64,000 nucleotides of DNA from Cymodocea nodosa (GCA_036874045.1 CM072341.1:16442501-16506500); one strand, 5' to 3'. Counted from the stretch's first letter, positions 46,631 to 61,256 are shown. The notes: a model not told the origin generated them from the sequence alone. Translations and numbers: made by a program.

Positions 46631-48860
46631 AAACATGTTGCATGCATCTTTAAAATGGCACCACAATTGAACTACTAAATCTCAAAATTAACTTTGTAAA
46701 TATGTCATGAAAGCACTCCATATTTAGTCTCTAAAAACAACTCACAAGTGTAGAATCATCCACTAATCACCTTGAATAAAATGAGTATTATGAGTAAGCA
46801 TTCCACTTTAATTCCATCTTTCATGAGTTCATCCAAAGGGTGTAAATGAGATTATCTTAATTTATCCAAGCATTTTCTTGTTCCTCGTATCATTGGATGG
46901 TTGTTGGAATAATTTTACATTATTTCATCCCTTAAGTAAGGGTGACACATCATATCTTGGAAGGTAAATACATAATATTGAAGTGCAGTCAAGATTGTTC
47001 AAATTTCAGAAATTACAATTTTAAACTTCAACTTAAAAATTCCATAACTTCTAACATACATGATGAAAAATCACAATTAAATACTTGTTGGATAAGTAGT
47101 TGAATCATCTATGCAATAAATCAATTTCTAGGTGAAATCACAAGAAATTCACTACGATAAGTAATAAATCTTCAACGAGTACATAACAAGTTAATAGAAT
47201 TACAATAGAGCACACTTGACTTCAAAAATCCATAACTAAATCATTCCTTCATAGAAAATCACCAAATCAAAGCTCACTGAAAGTTAACTCATCACCCTAG
47301 TGGAGAAAAATCATAAATCTCATAGACATGTTGCAAACTACTGTGAAACTCATGTGAACTCTTACTAATATTCTAGATTACAGAATGGAAGTACTGGGTA
47401 GTTGCAATACTTATAAATTAAATTTGAAAACCTACTGTAAAACTTTTGAAACATCCAAATAAAAATAATAATTTACTTTACACTTAAACTATTACAAAAA
47501 TAAGGTAAAAAAATGAAACCAAAAACTACAAAAATCCATATCTATAAAAAAAATAAATTTACATTTGTTTAGAAAACTCAGAAAATATGTAAACTACATT
47601 CACATAATATACATCTACACATATTTACACTATACAAGAGTAAACCATCATGGAATCAATTGAGACTGAAGTAAAACAAGATTTACACTACTGACATTAA
47701 AAGATTCTACAACTAAGTTTGTAACACATAACAAAACAACACACAACATATAAGTATGAACAACAACACATTAACTACTTGCATAAACAACAAAAATAAA
47801 ATCAACATACACAAGCATACAAAAATTCTTGGCAAAACCCATTATACCTTAAGTCCAACCCACTCTTTACTTGCTATGTCACTCCTACCATGATTCTTTC
47901 ACCTTCTTCTAACACAAACAAAGATAATGTTGTCACCACCAGTTTGGTCGCCAAGAAGAGGAAGAATCTTCACCAATTGCAGGAGAAGATGAGAGGCGAT
48001 GTCCTTGGCTCTTCTTCTCCAGGATTTTGGAGATTTCACCAGTTTCTAACACATCTCCAACTACATCTCCAACCACTGAAGTCACTAAGAAGAGGAGCCC
48101 TAAATCATTCAAAGAGGAAAATCTCATTCTTCTCCAAGGGACAGCTCCTTCATCACCACAATCTTCCTTTTCACTTATCTCCACACCTCCACCAATGCTT
48201 GCACTGCTGTGAGGAACACCAAGAGGAGAATTCACCAACACCCCCACACACAACCAAAGGTAAAGATTATAGGCAAGAGAGGTTGATTGAAGAGAGAAGA
48301 AGATGCAAGAGAGAGAAAAGGAGAAAAGCTAAGATGGAGTTACCAAGATGGGGAGAATTTTGACCTTGCCCTAGGAGAGAGTTCGACCATCACCCCAAAA
48401 AGAGAAGAGAGGGAGATCGTAACCCATGGTCCTCCTTTTATATGGTTCGAGAAGTCTTCATTTAAATAAGAAACTTAATCTTCTCAACCTACAAAAAAAA
48501 ATATTTTTTCCTACGTCACAACATAACTAAGCATAAATTAAAAATATAACGATCAAAATAACATAAATAAATGAGGATCTATCATTTGATTTTAAGTTCC
48601 AATAAGTGATGTTCAATATTAATGATTTTTTATGCATTCTTGTACCATTTTAACTTAACATTCATGCATTACCCTAAAAATACATAAATCATGTAATCTC
48701 TCTTAATAATTTAGAATTACCAATAATTAAACTTTAATATGCATAAATTAACTTATGTAAAAGTGGTCATTTTAGTACTTTACAGTACTATCAAGTTAGG
48801 ACGTTAGAAAAAATCACAAGCTAAGGGTGTGAGGATGTGGGGTGTCGGTTTCAATAATAT
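46631..48860 (-). repeat. Long LTR-like sequence, probably a solo LTR
   Basis: Read on the minus strand it has an AT-rich upstream part with phrases common in plant Ty3/Gypsy LTRs (CTAACGTCCTAACTTGATAG). A TATA box (ATATAAAAGG, about 48433-48443) follows, then a CT-rich leader with no long real gene. I find no gag-pol coding on either side. Ends and target duplication were not determined, so the coordinates are approximate. Confidence 0.4.
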
Positions 48861-49613
48861 AAGTTTATGATTATAATAATTAAGAGTTATAATTATTATC
48901 TAAATTGATATTAATCAAATGATAAGACTTAAACAAACCTAAAGCCCATTTATATTATAATTAATCTATATAAACCAAGATTAATGTGAAGAGGGACTAA
49001 ACGATCAAAAAAATACTTAACGGTATCGTTAATGACGGTAGGAGATGATAAATAATGGTAGGAACATACAAGCAACCAAACTCGTATAAAAGAGATACAG
49101 AGATAATTTTGACTATTAAGACAATTGTCAAGTATAATAAAAATATTTAGATAATTAATCCTTATAATTACGATACAATCATAACACATCGTAACATGAT
49201 TGTGATACAATAATCACATAATTAAATCGACACAATTATAATAAATCGTGACGTAATATATATTAATTATAATTATGACTTGAACTTAATATGATATTAT
49301 GTCGAAACTATCGATTTTAATATCAATTTATCATTTCGTTTAAAAATAAAGAACCCCGAGTATATTTCAATGCTCACGGTTGCAATCGTGATTACCAGCG
49401 TTCCAGTTTCAGTACCACCATGCTTTCTCAACATCATCAGATTTCGCCGTAGTTGGGATTCAATTTCGAATCGACCTCCAAGCCTAGGGCTTGCTTTCTG
49501 TCCGGATTCGATCGGCGACGACAATCCCGCGAAAGTGAAAAAAAAGGTTTTTGTTCTCGATCCGAGCAGGATTTCTAGGGCTCACACTTTCGATCTTTGC
49601 CTGCGTAGAAGGA
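48861..49613. other. Upstream region and 5' UTR of PAF1
   Basis: The first 450 bases are AT-rich with ATAATTA repeats and no gene. From about 49370 the sequence becomes balanced in composition and probably contains the promoter and 5' leader of PAF1. No clear TATA box is seen, as expected for a housekeeping gene. Confidence 0.4.
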
Positions 49614-52600
49614 ATGGGTTCCTACCGCCCATTTCCGCCACAACCCCCCACAACCTTTGCCCCGCCTCCTTCACACCCGAATTCTAGCCAAACTCTACCC
49701 CCTGCCCCACCTTCCAATCCCAATCCGTACTCGCAACAGCAGCAACACGGCAACTATGGTGGCAGTGGCGGGGGAAGGGGCCCTTATGGCGCGTATCATC
49801 AGTCGTATTCGGGTGGAAGCTACAATCCTCAGCCCCAGGCCCCCCCGCCACCACAGTACCAGTACCAGCCACCGTTACCGGTGCCCATGTATTATCCTCA
49901 GCAGTTGAATCCCTCTGCTGCCGCACCCCCGTCGTCGTTTCCTCCGCCTCCACCGCCTTCCTCCCCGCCTCCACCTCCCCCACCAAGTGAGAATCTTCCG
50001 CCCCCACCGCCTCCACCTCCTTCCCAGGCGGTGGCGCATAAGGAACCGGCGAGGTCGGCCTATCCACCCAGGCAGCAGGATAGGGGCGGGCCTTCTCATG
50101 GCGGGGTGGGGCAGGCTGCGAGAGGTGGTCAGCATTTGAATGGGCTGTCAGGGAAGGTCGAGTCAGAGGAGGAGCGGAGGGCAAGGAAGAGGAGGGAGTT
50201 CGAAAAGCAGAGGCAGGAGGAGAAGAGGCGGCAGATGCTGAAGGATTCACAGACTGCAATGTTGCAGAAAACCCAGATGATTGCATCTGGGATGAAGCGG
50301 CATGGTTCAATGGCAGGGTCTCAGATGGCCGATAAGAAAGCTAACCCTCTTCTGGCTGGGGAGATGATTGAAAACAGGCTCAAGAAACCAAGGACATTCA
50401 TATGCAAGTTGAAGTAAGTTCCTGAGCTAGTAGCTCATATATAGTAGACTTTTAGCTTCAGTATTCTAGCCACAACAGGTCTATGATTGAACTGTTTCTG
50501 TTGCCTGGTCCTTGAACTTTTTTAGTTGTCCATACCAATTCAGAATAGAAGCTGCACATTCATTATCTAAACTAAATTTCTCTGCTTTTCTGAACATGAC
50601 AACTTATCTTCACTGATTACAATTTGCAAGTACTAGCTGTGGGAAAAATGAAATTTATACACTAAAATAGGTTGCTGCATAAACTGTGTGATTAGTATTT
50701 GTGTAGGGAAAATTTAGTTCTAATAGCTAGAACCAGCATTGGATAAGGTAAACTGGAATATGCCTCTCTCTCTTTCTGTCATTAAATATTCCATTCATAT
50801 TTTTAGCAAAACCTCGAAAAAGAACAAATGCTATTATTTTGTCAACTTTTTTCTTGAAGGAATGTGAAAATACAAACCTAGAAGAGTGTGGAGTTGACAA
50901 TCTTATTCTTTTGTTTCTCTACTATGATAGAAGTGAAATCCATGCCTTTTAAGTTAAGTCCTTAGGTGGTGTCAAGGTGTGAATTAATCATGCCTTGGCA
51001 GCTCCATCTCGCATTGTCTTGATTCTATGGATCCTTTTAATTAAATAATCTTTTTAAGATTTTAAAATATTTTTTCTTGCAAAAAACATAAATATAAATT
51101 TTTTGATGAACTGCTACTAAAATATGAATAATTATTGAAATACATAATTATATTAATGAAATATACATATTAGTATTATCATACATTATATTTTGATGTT
51201 ATCTCAGAATTTGAATGTTATTTTGGAAATAATATAGCTAAAAATATACATAATTATTATTAAATATGCATAAATATATGTAGTATATACTTAAAAATAA
51301 ATAAATAAATATTTGAACAGGTGCCTAGGTGTTGCTTAGGTGCCTTGGCTTACCACTTGAGTGTTTGGATGCTTTGCAACTATTAGGCTCAAGGAACCGA
51401 GAATGAAAATCCTGTGAATGATAGAAAATCTGCTCTGCAAATGGACTAGTGGGAATAAAGTTCCTGAGTAGAATAAGTGATTGTTTGAGCTTGCATGATG
51501 CCCTTATTTCACACTAAATTACATGATAAATTTAGCACTGCAAGAGTGCAAGAATATGGTCAAGATTCAACACACTTAATGCAGCATTACTGGTGTTATT
51601 TTTAAATGGAAATCTATTATTATTTTACTGTTTAAATTGGTACATCTAAGAAGGATCGATCTAATTTGAAAGATCTTTGAAATTTGAAATAACATTGCAA
51701 ACACTATATCCATTGTTATTTTTAACAAATCCATAAATTTAAAGTTAATGCTTACAAGATACATGTTCTTTGGCTCAATTCCTTCTTGTTTTTTGAAATT
51801 ACTCAGGGTTGCAGTGATTTCGGACTATAACTTTATGACTTGTTACATGTTTCTTTTCACATTGCAGGTTCAGGAATGAGCTGCCAGATCCAACAGCACA
51901 GCCAAAGTTATTGGCAATGAATACTAGCAAAGATTTGTATGCCATTTTTAACTTGGCTTCCTGTTGATCATGATTGAGTTTCCTGTATTTCTAGATTCTT
52001 TCAGCTTTTTTGCACAAAATAGATGAAGAGAAAATATTTATGTTGCCAACACACTTGTGGTACTAAGGGGTTGGTGGTTGCTTTTTGAAGGAATCACTTA
52101 CTCTAACAAATTAAGTTTGAATAATTGGCTGAGACAAATGACAAGCAATTTCATACCATAATTATCAAGTTGCTAGTAGTGGAAATGTAAATATTAAGAT
52201 GGATAAGTGATATTGCAATAGGAGATAAGTTAAAAAAGGATTTTATTGGAAGCCTTAATCCTTCATATTTTAAGAAAATATGAAGTGATACTTATCATAT
52301 TTGATTTCTTATAAAAAATTATAATAATTATTTCTTCTTATAATACATTAATATACATATCTTCAAATTTTATCAAGAAAACCTTTTTGAACCATCTATG
52401 AACTTTAAAAAATGTTTGAGATGGTTTATTGTCTGGTTCACTAAGTGATGATGTCATAATTATGTTGTCACCACTTCAACCAGTTTGGAGCAATGGTTGA
52501 ACGGCTTTGAGCAAAAGGCAGTAAACTTTTGATTTAACTTCCAATTTGGTTTCAAAGACCTTGTTTGTTTTTCTCATAAAAGCTGAGCACAACTTTTTTC

Positions 52601-55600
52601 CCCTGGATTTGTTAATTCAAAATGGAGTGTTTTATTAGCTGGTTTATGGAAATTACATTTGGTTCAGTTTTTTGGTGGCCAACTTATCCCCATAATATGA
52701 TCGTTTTAATCATTAGCAAACACCCCCTAAGTTTGCCAGAAATTTGTATGTTGCTGCCTCTGTCATTTATTTGATTTAATAAACAATCATTTTTGATATA
52801 ACATCTTAATTACTAAATCTTTTCATCTTTGGAAGTTGGTAATTACATTAGTATTTTTTGTAGTTGTCTAGCACTTTCAGTCTAGATATTTTCTTTTCGT
52901 AGAAAGAACTAAAGTGCCTCAATGTTGAGTTTCATTTGAATGAACAATTAAAACAGATATTCCTCACAAGATTTTTTTTTTACATGTGGCAGGTACACAA
53001 AATATGCAATTACTTCACTAGAAAAGATGCACAAGCCTAAACTTTATCTTGAGCCAGATCTTGGAATACCCCTTGATCTACTTGATGTTAGTGTCTACAA
53101 GTAGGTGATATGCTTACTTTTTATGCATTACAATAAAGCTTTTAGATGAAGCAGTCAGCTGATTAATAGTCATTACCCTTCAGTCCTCCTGAGAAACCCC
53201 CACCTCTTGCACCTGAAGATCAAGAGCTGTTGCGTGATTCTGATTTAGGGACACCTGTTAAACGAGAAGGAATACGTCGTAAGGAAAGGCCCACAGACAA
53301 AGGTGTTTCATGGCTGGTTAAGACTCAATATATTTCTCCCCTTAGCACAGATGCTGCAAAAATGGTAAGATGTAAAAATAAAAGGACTTTAGTTCTCAAT
53401 TATTCTAACATGACTGCTTTAAAATTTTACCATTCCCTCCCTAATCAGAAGTTGTTGATGATTTCAGTCCATAACCGAAAAACAAGCAAAAGAAATGAAG
53501 GACAGTAAGCAAGGTCTTAATTTTGACTTGGAAAATCTTAATAATAGGTGTGTCTAAAAGTGAAATTTTATTATTATGTAAAGGAATTAATTTGTATTAA
53601 TTTGACAGATTTTGTTGAACTTTTTGTTTCCAGGGAAAAACAAATTCAAGCTATTGAGGATTCATTCAAGGTATCCAAGTTACGCCCTGTTCATCAAACA
53701 AATCCAAAGTTAGAGCCTGTAGAGATCCTGCCCCTTTTACCTGATCTTGACAGGTAAATTTTCGAATTTCACATACATAACCACTTTCAGTTTTTGACTT
53801 GTAAATATGGATGCTATTATCTCCTTTGGTGATGTTACAGGTTATAACTACATACAATATATATTGATGTTGAGTTTCGTCCCATTCCTTGAGTTTTTGT
53901 TATGTTGGGTTGAACTTATTTATTAATTTATTCTTAAGTTAGGAATTGAGGTGCTTCAAAAAGTAATAGGGTGAAACTCATTAAAAGAAATAAATTTCAT
54001 ACAGGGAGAACAAAAAAGATTTTACCAAGAGGGTCAAACAAAAGAAGTAGAAAAATAAAACAAATTTACTCTTCAGCATGCTGCCCAAGTTGTGGAAAAG
54101 CCACCCACAGAGTTAATAACATCTTCCAACTCCAACCACATTGTGATGAAAGATTACAGGATTCCTTTTCAACCAAATCACTCAGCAAATGTAATGAACT
54201 ATGACAATCACATGTTACTTAGCCTGCTTGAATTTTCCTTTGATGAGTGAAGAGGTTCCAACAACTTTGATGCACCAATGTAATTTAACAACACAGATAC
54301 TACATGATAAAGATTTGGGGATTTAGTGGATTTCTAAAAATTAGGATATAACATATCTAGAATATGACATTAAGTAAATATCTTGTTTAAATATAAATAA
54401 TTAAAATTTTAAATAATAATGCATTCAAATAATTCAAAATAGTCATATATGATATGCACGACTTAATACAACATGCATAAAAAATATTGAAAGACTTATA
54501 ACTTATAAAATACTATTACATTAACATACAACAAAACAACAATTATAGAGAAGATTTTCAATATGTATCAAAATTCAACAACCCATCATTGATCATTCAA
54601 CGAAAGAAATGAAAAGCCCACCAATCACATCTAACATTCAAATGGACTCAAAAGTTACAAAATTAATGTTCCAATATAACAATAACTAGACCTCATATCA
54701 CATATATTATTCAAGAACCACATTATCATTGACATCATTATAATTGTCATATATGAATAGAATTATCTCCATGACCAATTCATCAAATGAAAGTGTGATC
54801 ATTTCAAGCTCTCTAGCTCCGTACATTGGATCAAATACATCTCCGCTATTGTTCCATACCTTTGTTGTATTATTCAATCTTCTTTGACAACAAATGGAGA
54901 TTAGTGTACACTCATTCTTTACTGTAATATGCACATGTTAAAGGATGAATAATTGGATGAATGATAATTCTTTAAAAAGTATTAAAGAATAATTCTAAAA
55001 TTACCTTGGAATCAAATAATATACTAAGTAATGAAGAGTTCTCTTGTTCTATTTAGAAACATCTATACCATAAATCACATCATAAAAAGTTGATGTTTCA
55101 AATTTAGATAATATTTGAATCTAGGAAAACTCAATCCAAATGTTCGAATCTTGAAATTGAAATCAAAACATCCAAATTCAAATATTCTTATTTCATATTA
55201 AAAAAATTATAAATATAAATAAATTTATAATCTTAAAATAGTAAAGTTATGAATAAAATAAATATAAATTATGTCAAATATCTAAAATCTGATTATATAA
55301 GTAAACGAATTTGAGTCAGATTTTAATTAGCAGATATCATATATATATGAATTTGATCTATATTTATATATCATCAGATATGAATTTCAAAGTCTGATTA
55401 CAGTTCATTAGATTTCAGATTCGGATAAATTCATACTAAATGGATTTGAACCTGATTTCAAATTTGAATATCTATTTACAGGCCTGCCAAGTTGTGATGC
55501 CAACCCCCACACCTTTTCAGCATCCCCATCAGAGACGTTCCTTCTGAGAATAAACTCTCTTTGTTGGGTTCAGATATCGTATTAGAAAGTGCCATTCAAG

Positions 55601-58600
55601 TTATGGTGAATCTACCACTTAGAATCAATGCCCCATCTCTAGTTGAGTCAATGGTTGAGGTCTTATGCCTACAAAGAAGATGGACAGTCAAGCCTTGAGT
55701 TAGCCTTGCATTGTTCTACCCACTACAATCTCTAAACTTGGAAAGGCTTCTTCTATCATCATTGGATTTGGAAACACCATTGATCATTTAAAAATTACTC
55801 ATGACTACATCTTGCAAGCATTCCCCCAATGCCCTACCATTTTTATAGAATTGGCATCTCACAAAATACCTACAACCCTTCACTTCATCCCCATATTCCA
55901 GCCAACAAAGGCATTCATTTGTCTCCCACTTTCTCTTGCTTGAATCTAAGCACCTTCATGCCATCACTGATCACCTACCCTCCTACTTCATCTCTTCTGT
56001 AAACCTCATCTCTTTTATTGCGAGATAGGTTTTCCTTGTGAAGTTAATGAAATGTTAGATCTGTTTGTGGTTGTGCCCTCCTGAGTTAATTGAGGATCTT
56101 ATTTGCAAGCCTGTTTTATTGCTTCCTACATAATAATCTGCTTTTGAAAAGTTGTTGGACCATGAAAAGTTCCAAAAGTTGAACAAATATCTGAATCCAT
56201 TCTCCATATTTCTATGGAATTTTGGTGTTGATAGGATGGGATGGTTTGGTTATTGACTAAATTGAAATTTCTTGGATTCTGTTTGAATAAGTTTTTGAGA
56301 CTTTTGATAACATTTATTCTCAATTTCTTTAATGCCTTGTAATCCTTGTCTGATTTTTATCGCTATACCATGTGAAAGGATGCACATGCTGCTTTGCTTT
56401 TTGGATCAATCTTATTGGTTCCATCAGTCTTCTCTCCCAGCCATTGGTAGGCATGGCCAATAATCTTCATTATAGACAACACTATTAAGCACAACATTAC
56501 CATAGTTTCAGCCAGAGGAAAATGCTTTTAATATTTAGTTTTGAACATATTATTTCGTAGTTCCATAAGTGCATCTAAAATCACTCAGTAAAAAATTGGG
56601 TTGGAGTTCCAACTGTAATCCTCAAGATGATTATCCACTTTACTTGTGTTATTCTGATGAGTCAGTATTTCTGCTTATAATTCAGCAAATAATGCTCCAA
56701 CAGTGGATATTTTAATTGGCCTTTTTTCTAATAAAGTTTGCAAGGGAAGGTCCTAGTTTTAAATCCAAGCTAAAACACATGCAATATAAAAAAGGTTCCA
56801 ACTGCAAGCATTAATGTCATTATCTGGTCTTCATGTATCGAACTAAGGAATTTGTTTCTTTTGTTCCTTTACTCCTCTTTGAAAGAAATCAAAGAATGTT
56901 ATGGACTTTTAGAGGGTGCATTTTTTCCATTATTTTTTAAAAATTTTACCCAGAAATAGACATTGCTGGGTTGGCTCACTCAGTTTATTAGGCTTCTGTC
57001 TATCCACTTGGGAATTGGGAGAGAGGAAACTATGTATTTATTTATTATTGAAGCTTTTGTTTTAAAATTGACTTCCTTCTTTGCAACACATTTTATTGTT
57101 TTGAGAAATTTTCCTTTTCTTTTCCTCACTTGGAGGTGAATTCAAGAAATTTTTCTTGATTTTTATGTAATGCACAAACTCCTTGGAGAAACCAAGCTTT
57201 GAATAATTATATTCTCTCTTTCCCTTTATTACAAAATTTTCCTTCATGCTCATATGTATGCTTCCAAGGAGGGATATATTCATTAAATTTCCTATATCTA
57301 AAATATCTTTGTATTAGGTACAATGATCGGTTTGTTATGGTGAACTTTGATGGAGATCCTACTGTAGACTCGGAACTGTTCAATAAGATGAACAGAAGAA
57401 TACGTGATGAACATGAGGCACTGGTGAGTGCATTTTCCAATAAATGTTTAAGATTAACTAATATTTTCATGGATTAATGTAATTGCTTCCAAGTTAAATA
57501 GCAGTGTTCTGCTTTTGACATTGATATTCTTGTGTTTTTGTATCCCCCGCAGATTAACAATGGGGTTCTCTTCCATGTCCACTCTACTTTTGTGGTCTCT
57601 AGACGTATTCGGCCTTTATGTGAAATGGATACTAGGGTTAAAAGTTCCCATTATCTTTAGGAGAAATGGAGGGACAGCCATTTTTTTGTGATCCCCTTGC
57701 TTTCTTCGGTATCTTCTTGGCAAGGGATAATAACAGCTAGAAGCAGCATTTGTTGCTTGCCCTTTGCTTTCATGGTTAGGTGTAGGAAATGCAAAAGTGG
57801 GAGCAAAATTTCTTCACCTATGTTCATCTGCATATTCATTACCAAAATATTTAATGATATTTACTTTAGTAGAAACTTTGATAGAAATAAGGAATAAGGG
57901 GGGTAAGGAAGGAGAGAGGTAATAGCCTTGGTTGCACTGCACGTTATTGGGTTTCAACCTGTGTTTTTTATGTCCATGTTGCATTGTGTTCCCACCTCTG
58001 GTTTGCTATTACTTTTAAATTCGTTAGTAAAAGAACCATTGTTTACTCTGAAATTTGAGTGGTAATACCACTGTATTAAGTAGGCTATCTCAATATGGTT
58101 CCAAGTTAATTCAATTATCATATGGTAAGATCTGCATGCATGAAAAGTGTCATGATATTTGACTTTGATAAAGCCTGTCTAATCTTATCTACTTGACTTT
58201 CACAGACATTACTGTACTGAAAAATAGGATATATGATTATAACCTTCTATATTTTCATTTTTCTTGTTATTTTGCGCTCAGTTTTTAATTTTATGTGGAT
58301 GATTCTGTCTTTGTTTACCGACATGGTGAGATTAAGGCATTAATTGTTTATTCTGTGCTTGTTTAGTTAATTTTTCTATTTCTATTCCATTCCTTATTTT
58401 TTGGTCATTCACTATTCTCCTTCACATGAGGTTTTTGCAGGCAATAATGAAAAGTTTTGTAGTAAGTGGTTCAGATCCAACCAAGCCTGAAAGATTTTTA
58501 GCTTACATGGTTCCTTCACCTGATGAGGTATGGTTGCATTATTGCTATTTTCCTGAATACATGTTTCATTAATCTGTTATTTTTAATCCTTTTAAAAAAC

Positions 58601-60260
58601 ATCAACTTAGTTTTTCTTTTATCTTTTGGATATTGCAGGTTTACAAGGACATATATGATGAGAATGAGGATGTTTTTTACTCCTGGATCAGGGAGTATCA
58701 CTGGGATGTGCGTATCTGATGACATCAATTTTTTGTCTTTATCTTTTTTCAGCTATCATAGTAACTTTTAATTGTAGATTGTTTATATTCTTTTAAAGAA
58801 ACTTAAAAATCGATATTTTGGAAGGTCATCTTTTTCTTCTGAGTAGGTAAGAGGTGATGAAGGGGAGGACTTAACAACCTATCTTGTTAATTTTGACGGA
58901 GATTCTGCTCGGTATTTGGTAATGGCCTGCTGCTAGACTCAATTTTCAAATTGGGTGTCGGGATTGGAACTAAAAACTTCTTGTTATTCAGCCTTTACCA
59001 ACAAAGCTTCTTTTGCGTAAGAGAGCAAAAGAGGGCAGATCTGGCGAGGTTGAGCATTACCCTCCACCATCTAGGGTGACTGTGAGGAGGAGATCCACCG
59101 TTTCTGTTTGCGAATTGGAGTCGGAGGTAAAGGTATCTTCAGATGTATTTATAACCTACACAGAACTATTCTGGACGTTTTATTTAATCTTATGAAAAGA
59201 GAGAAGTTAGGCACAAGCTATATGGCTAAATGCCAAGTTTGTTGATGCTAGATATGAATGAAATGCACAGATATAGTAGTTTGTTTTAAAAATTTAATTG
59301 CCTTGGAAAGAATAAGGTATGGCTAGAAGCATTTATATTTTCATGCTAGCCATACGGTACGTTTAATATTTCAAAAGACAATTTTATTGTTGATTTTTTA
59401 ATCTTGCAAGAATAATGAACATGGGGAAAACGTGACTATTAAAAACCCTGGAATGGAGTACCATTACATATCCATTACCATATCACAATATTTATATTAG
59501 GTTCTGGATTGTTATATTTTTGTGTTTAAAGGAAGAAAATTTCTGTATTGCATATGAAAGTTTAGGAGTTTCATCGGATTTTGGAGATTATTTGAAAAAG
59601 AAATTATAATACTTTGGTAGTACACCTTATGGTACTCTGCTAAAAGGGTAAGAAACCTTATTGATACTATTGTTAATTAGTTGAAAAAAGCTATTTTGAA
59701 AGATGTCCCAATGCACAATATTGGGTTTTAATCTACAACGAGATGATTGCTATATTGTCTTGAGGTCATGGGTTTGAATTCTAGGAAATAGCCTTTTCAT
59801 TAAATTAGTAAAGGTACTTGTGGACAATTAGGCTCTCTCTTGACCATATTGATGGCAGTCTCGTGTATTAGATTTGTCTTTTTTAAATGACGCATTGTAT
59901 CATTACTAGAAATTGTGCTTGGCACCTATGGAAAAAATTAACTCATTGAATGTGTTATCCATCATCATGGTTATATATAGCTTAAAGCTGCATTATCTGC
60001 CTATAGGAAAAAAATAACTTATGGTGATTGCTGTTATCGTATTGGGTTTTTTAGTGAAAAACTTGCATTTCGTATTCTTGTTGATTATTTCTTGCAAAAT
60101 ATGGATTTTCATCTCATTCTATTCCTTTTAGGGCTATGGAAGCTACAAATTGAATTCAAAACGTGGAAGATCATCGCTTGAGGATATTGACATGCACCAG
60201 AGGGCACCACGGATGCAAGAGATGGATCATTTCAGTGGGGAAGAAGAGATGTCTGATTAA
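49614..60260 (+). CDS. PAF1/ELF7: PAF1 complex subunit PAF1 (ELF7 homologue)
   Basis: Twelve coding exons: 49614..50413, 51868..51936, 52993..53100, 53184..53364, 53468..53547, 53634..53753, 57318..57423, 58441..58527, 58639..58707, 58847..58918, 58992..59132 and 60132..60260, about 653 aa. The product is the PAF1 subunit of the RNA polymerase II-associated PAF1 complex, which acts in the nucleus in elongation and in H2B ubiquitination/H3K4 and H3K36 methylation; Arabidopsis ELF7 controls FLC and flowering. Residues 1-170 are low-complexity Pro/Gln/Gly with polyproline runs, then a charged coiled coil (SEEERRARKRREFEKQRQEE). The conserved PAF1 core starts at FICKLKFRNELPDP and includes LEPDLGIPLDLLDVSVYN and YLVNFDGDSARYLPLPTK. 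The tail is acidic (FSGEEEMSD). The ATG at 49614 is chosen because it begins MGSYRPFPPQ, as in plant homologues. The donor after exon 11 could also be 59126, which would remove two codons. Confidence 0.92.
50414..51867 (+). other. PAF1 intron 1
   Basis: 1454-nt intron. Two relatives of GTGCCTAGGTGTTGCTTAGG-type sequence occur near 50962 and 51320 and may be edges of a small non-autonomous element. The interval between them is very AT-rich. Confidence 0.4.
53754..57317 (+). other. PAF1 intron 6, enlarged (3.56 kb)
   Basis: It is much longer than neighbouring introns 3 to 5 (81-103 nt). An AT-rich block at about 54300-55480 with GAATTTGAA/TTCAAAT-type repeats and the end phrase TTTACAGGCCTG looks like a decayed dispersed repeat. 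55490-56000 is of different composition, without a recognisable gene. I see no RT or transposase motif. Confidence 0.4.
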
Positions 60261-61256
60261 CCGGGTCGTGCTGCCTCCTGTGTGATATAAACCAACCGTC
60301 GGAGATGTATATTTCCTGGGACCTGTTAAAGTCAAGCAGAGAAAAGGATTGTGATGATGTTCCCAAAAATCTTATTTAAAGAACTGAGCAAAGGTGCTCG
60401 TCTTCCGTACCATCAGGGCCAGAAGAAAATGACGTCTACTTGAATCTCTTTATCGAGTATAAAGCTTTTGGTCTCTTGAAATATCGAGTGTAACATTAGT
60501 GTCGCCGAGCGATTCTTTAAGATCCGCATAAATGTGATCATCGCGTCTCCAAATCTTTGTTCCGACTTAGATAATGGTTGTCTTCCTCTTGTAGGTTTCA
60601 ACCATTCCTCGACATTACTGCCAATGGGCAGTCAAATTTAATTGTTGTTTGTATATTTATAGAAGCTGGCTGATAGGAGTACATGAATTATGTTCCGGTG
60701 TTCTTTTGATCCAATCATAATTACCTTTATCAGCTCGAAAATTTTACCTGTTCCAATGTTCTTCTGATCTACAGTGTGGGTATGATGATTTGTTTTGCTA
60801 CAGTATCGAATGTCTTTTTACTTTAAAAATGCCTCGAACGCAATAATGAAATTAAATCATCATCTACCATTTTACCACATAAAGCGTCTACTGGACTTCT
60901 GGCTATGTGAGATTTCATCCTTCCCGGTACGAAACCTGTCAAAATTCGTTTACAGACAAAAACAAGCACCATTCCATGATCACCTTACACAGCACAGGCT
61001 AACAGACCAGACCTGTCGTAACAAGAGAGCGGAGACAAGCTTTCAATCGACAATTATTCATTCTCCACTTTATTACAGTTTGTCAGAATTTTTTTTTTCA
61101 TGTTGCTAAAAAAATATAGCATTACCACAGAACAAGAAGCTAGACATGATTATAGGATGTACAACATCAAAAAGAGGAAATTAACTGCAACCCCGATGTT
61201 CTTGAAGAAAAGTTCTTAATACCTAGGCATCCAAAGTAGGGATTATCTCAGAGGCT
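60261..61256. other. Convergent 3' regions of PAF1 and PDK
   Basis: About 1 kb between two stop codons of convergently transcribed genes. It should hold both 3' UTRs. No additional gene is seen. Confidence 0.5.

Noticed and set aside
47890-48363. 157-codon plus-strand frame in the LTR-like region
   Set aside because: Low-complexity His/Leu/Ser/Arg composition inside the CT-rich leader of a probable LTR; no recognisable domain.
49684-50310. Minus-strand 208-codon frame opposite PAF1 exon 1
   Set aside because: Antisense of the Pro/Gln-rich region; composition explained by repeats in the sense frame.
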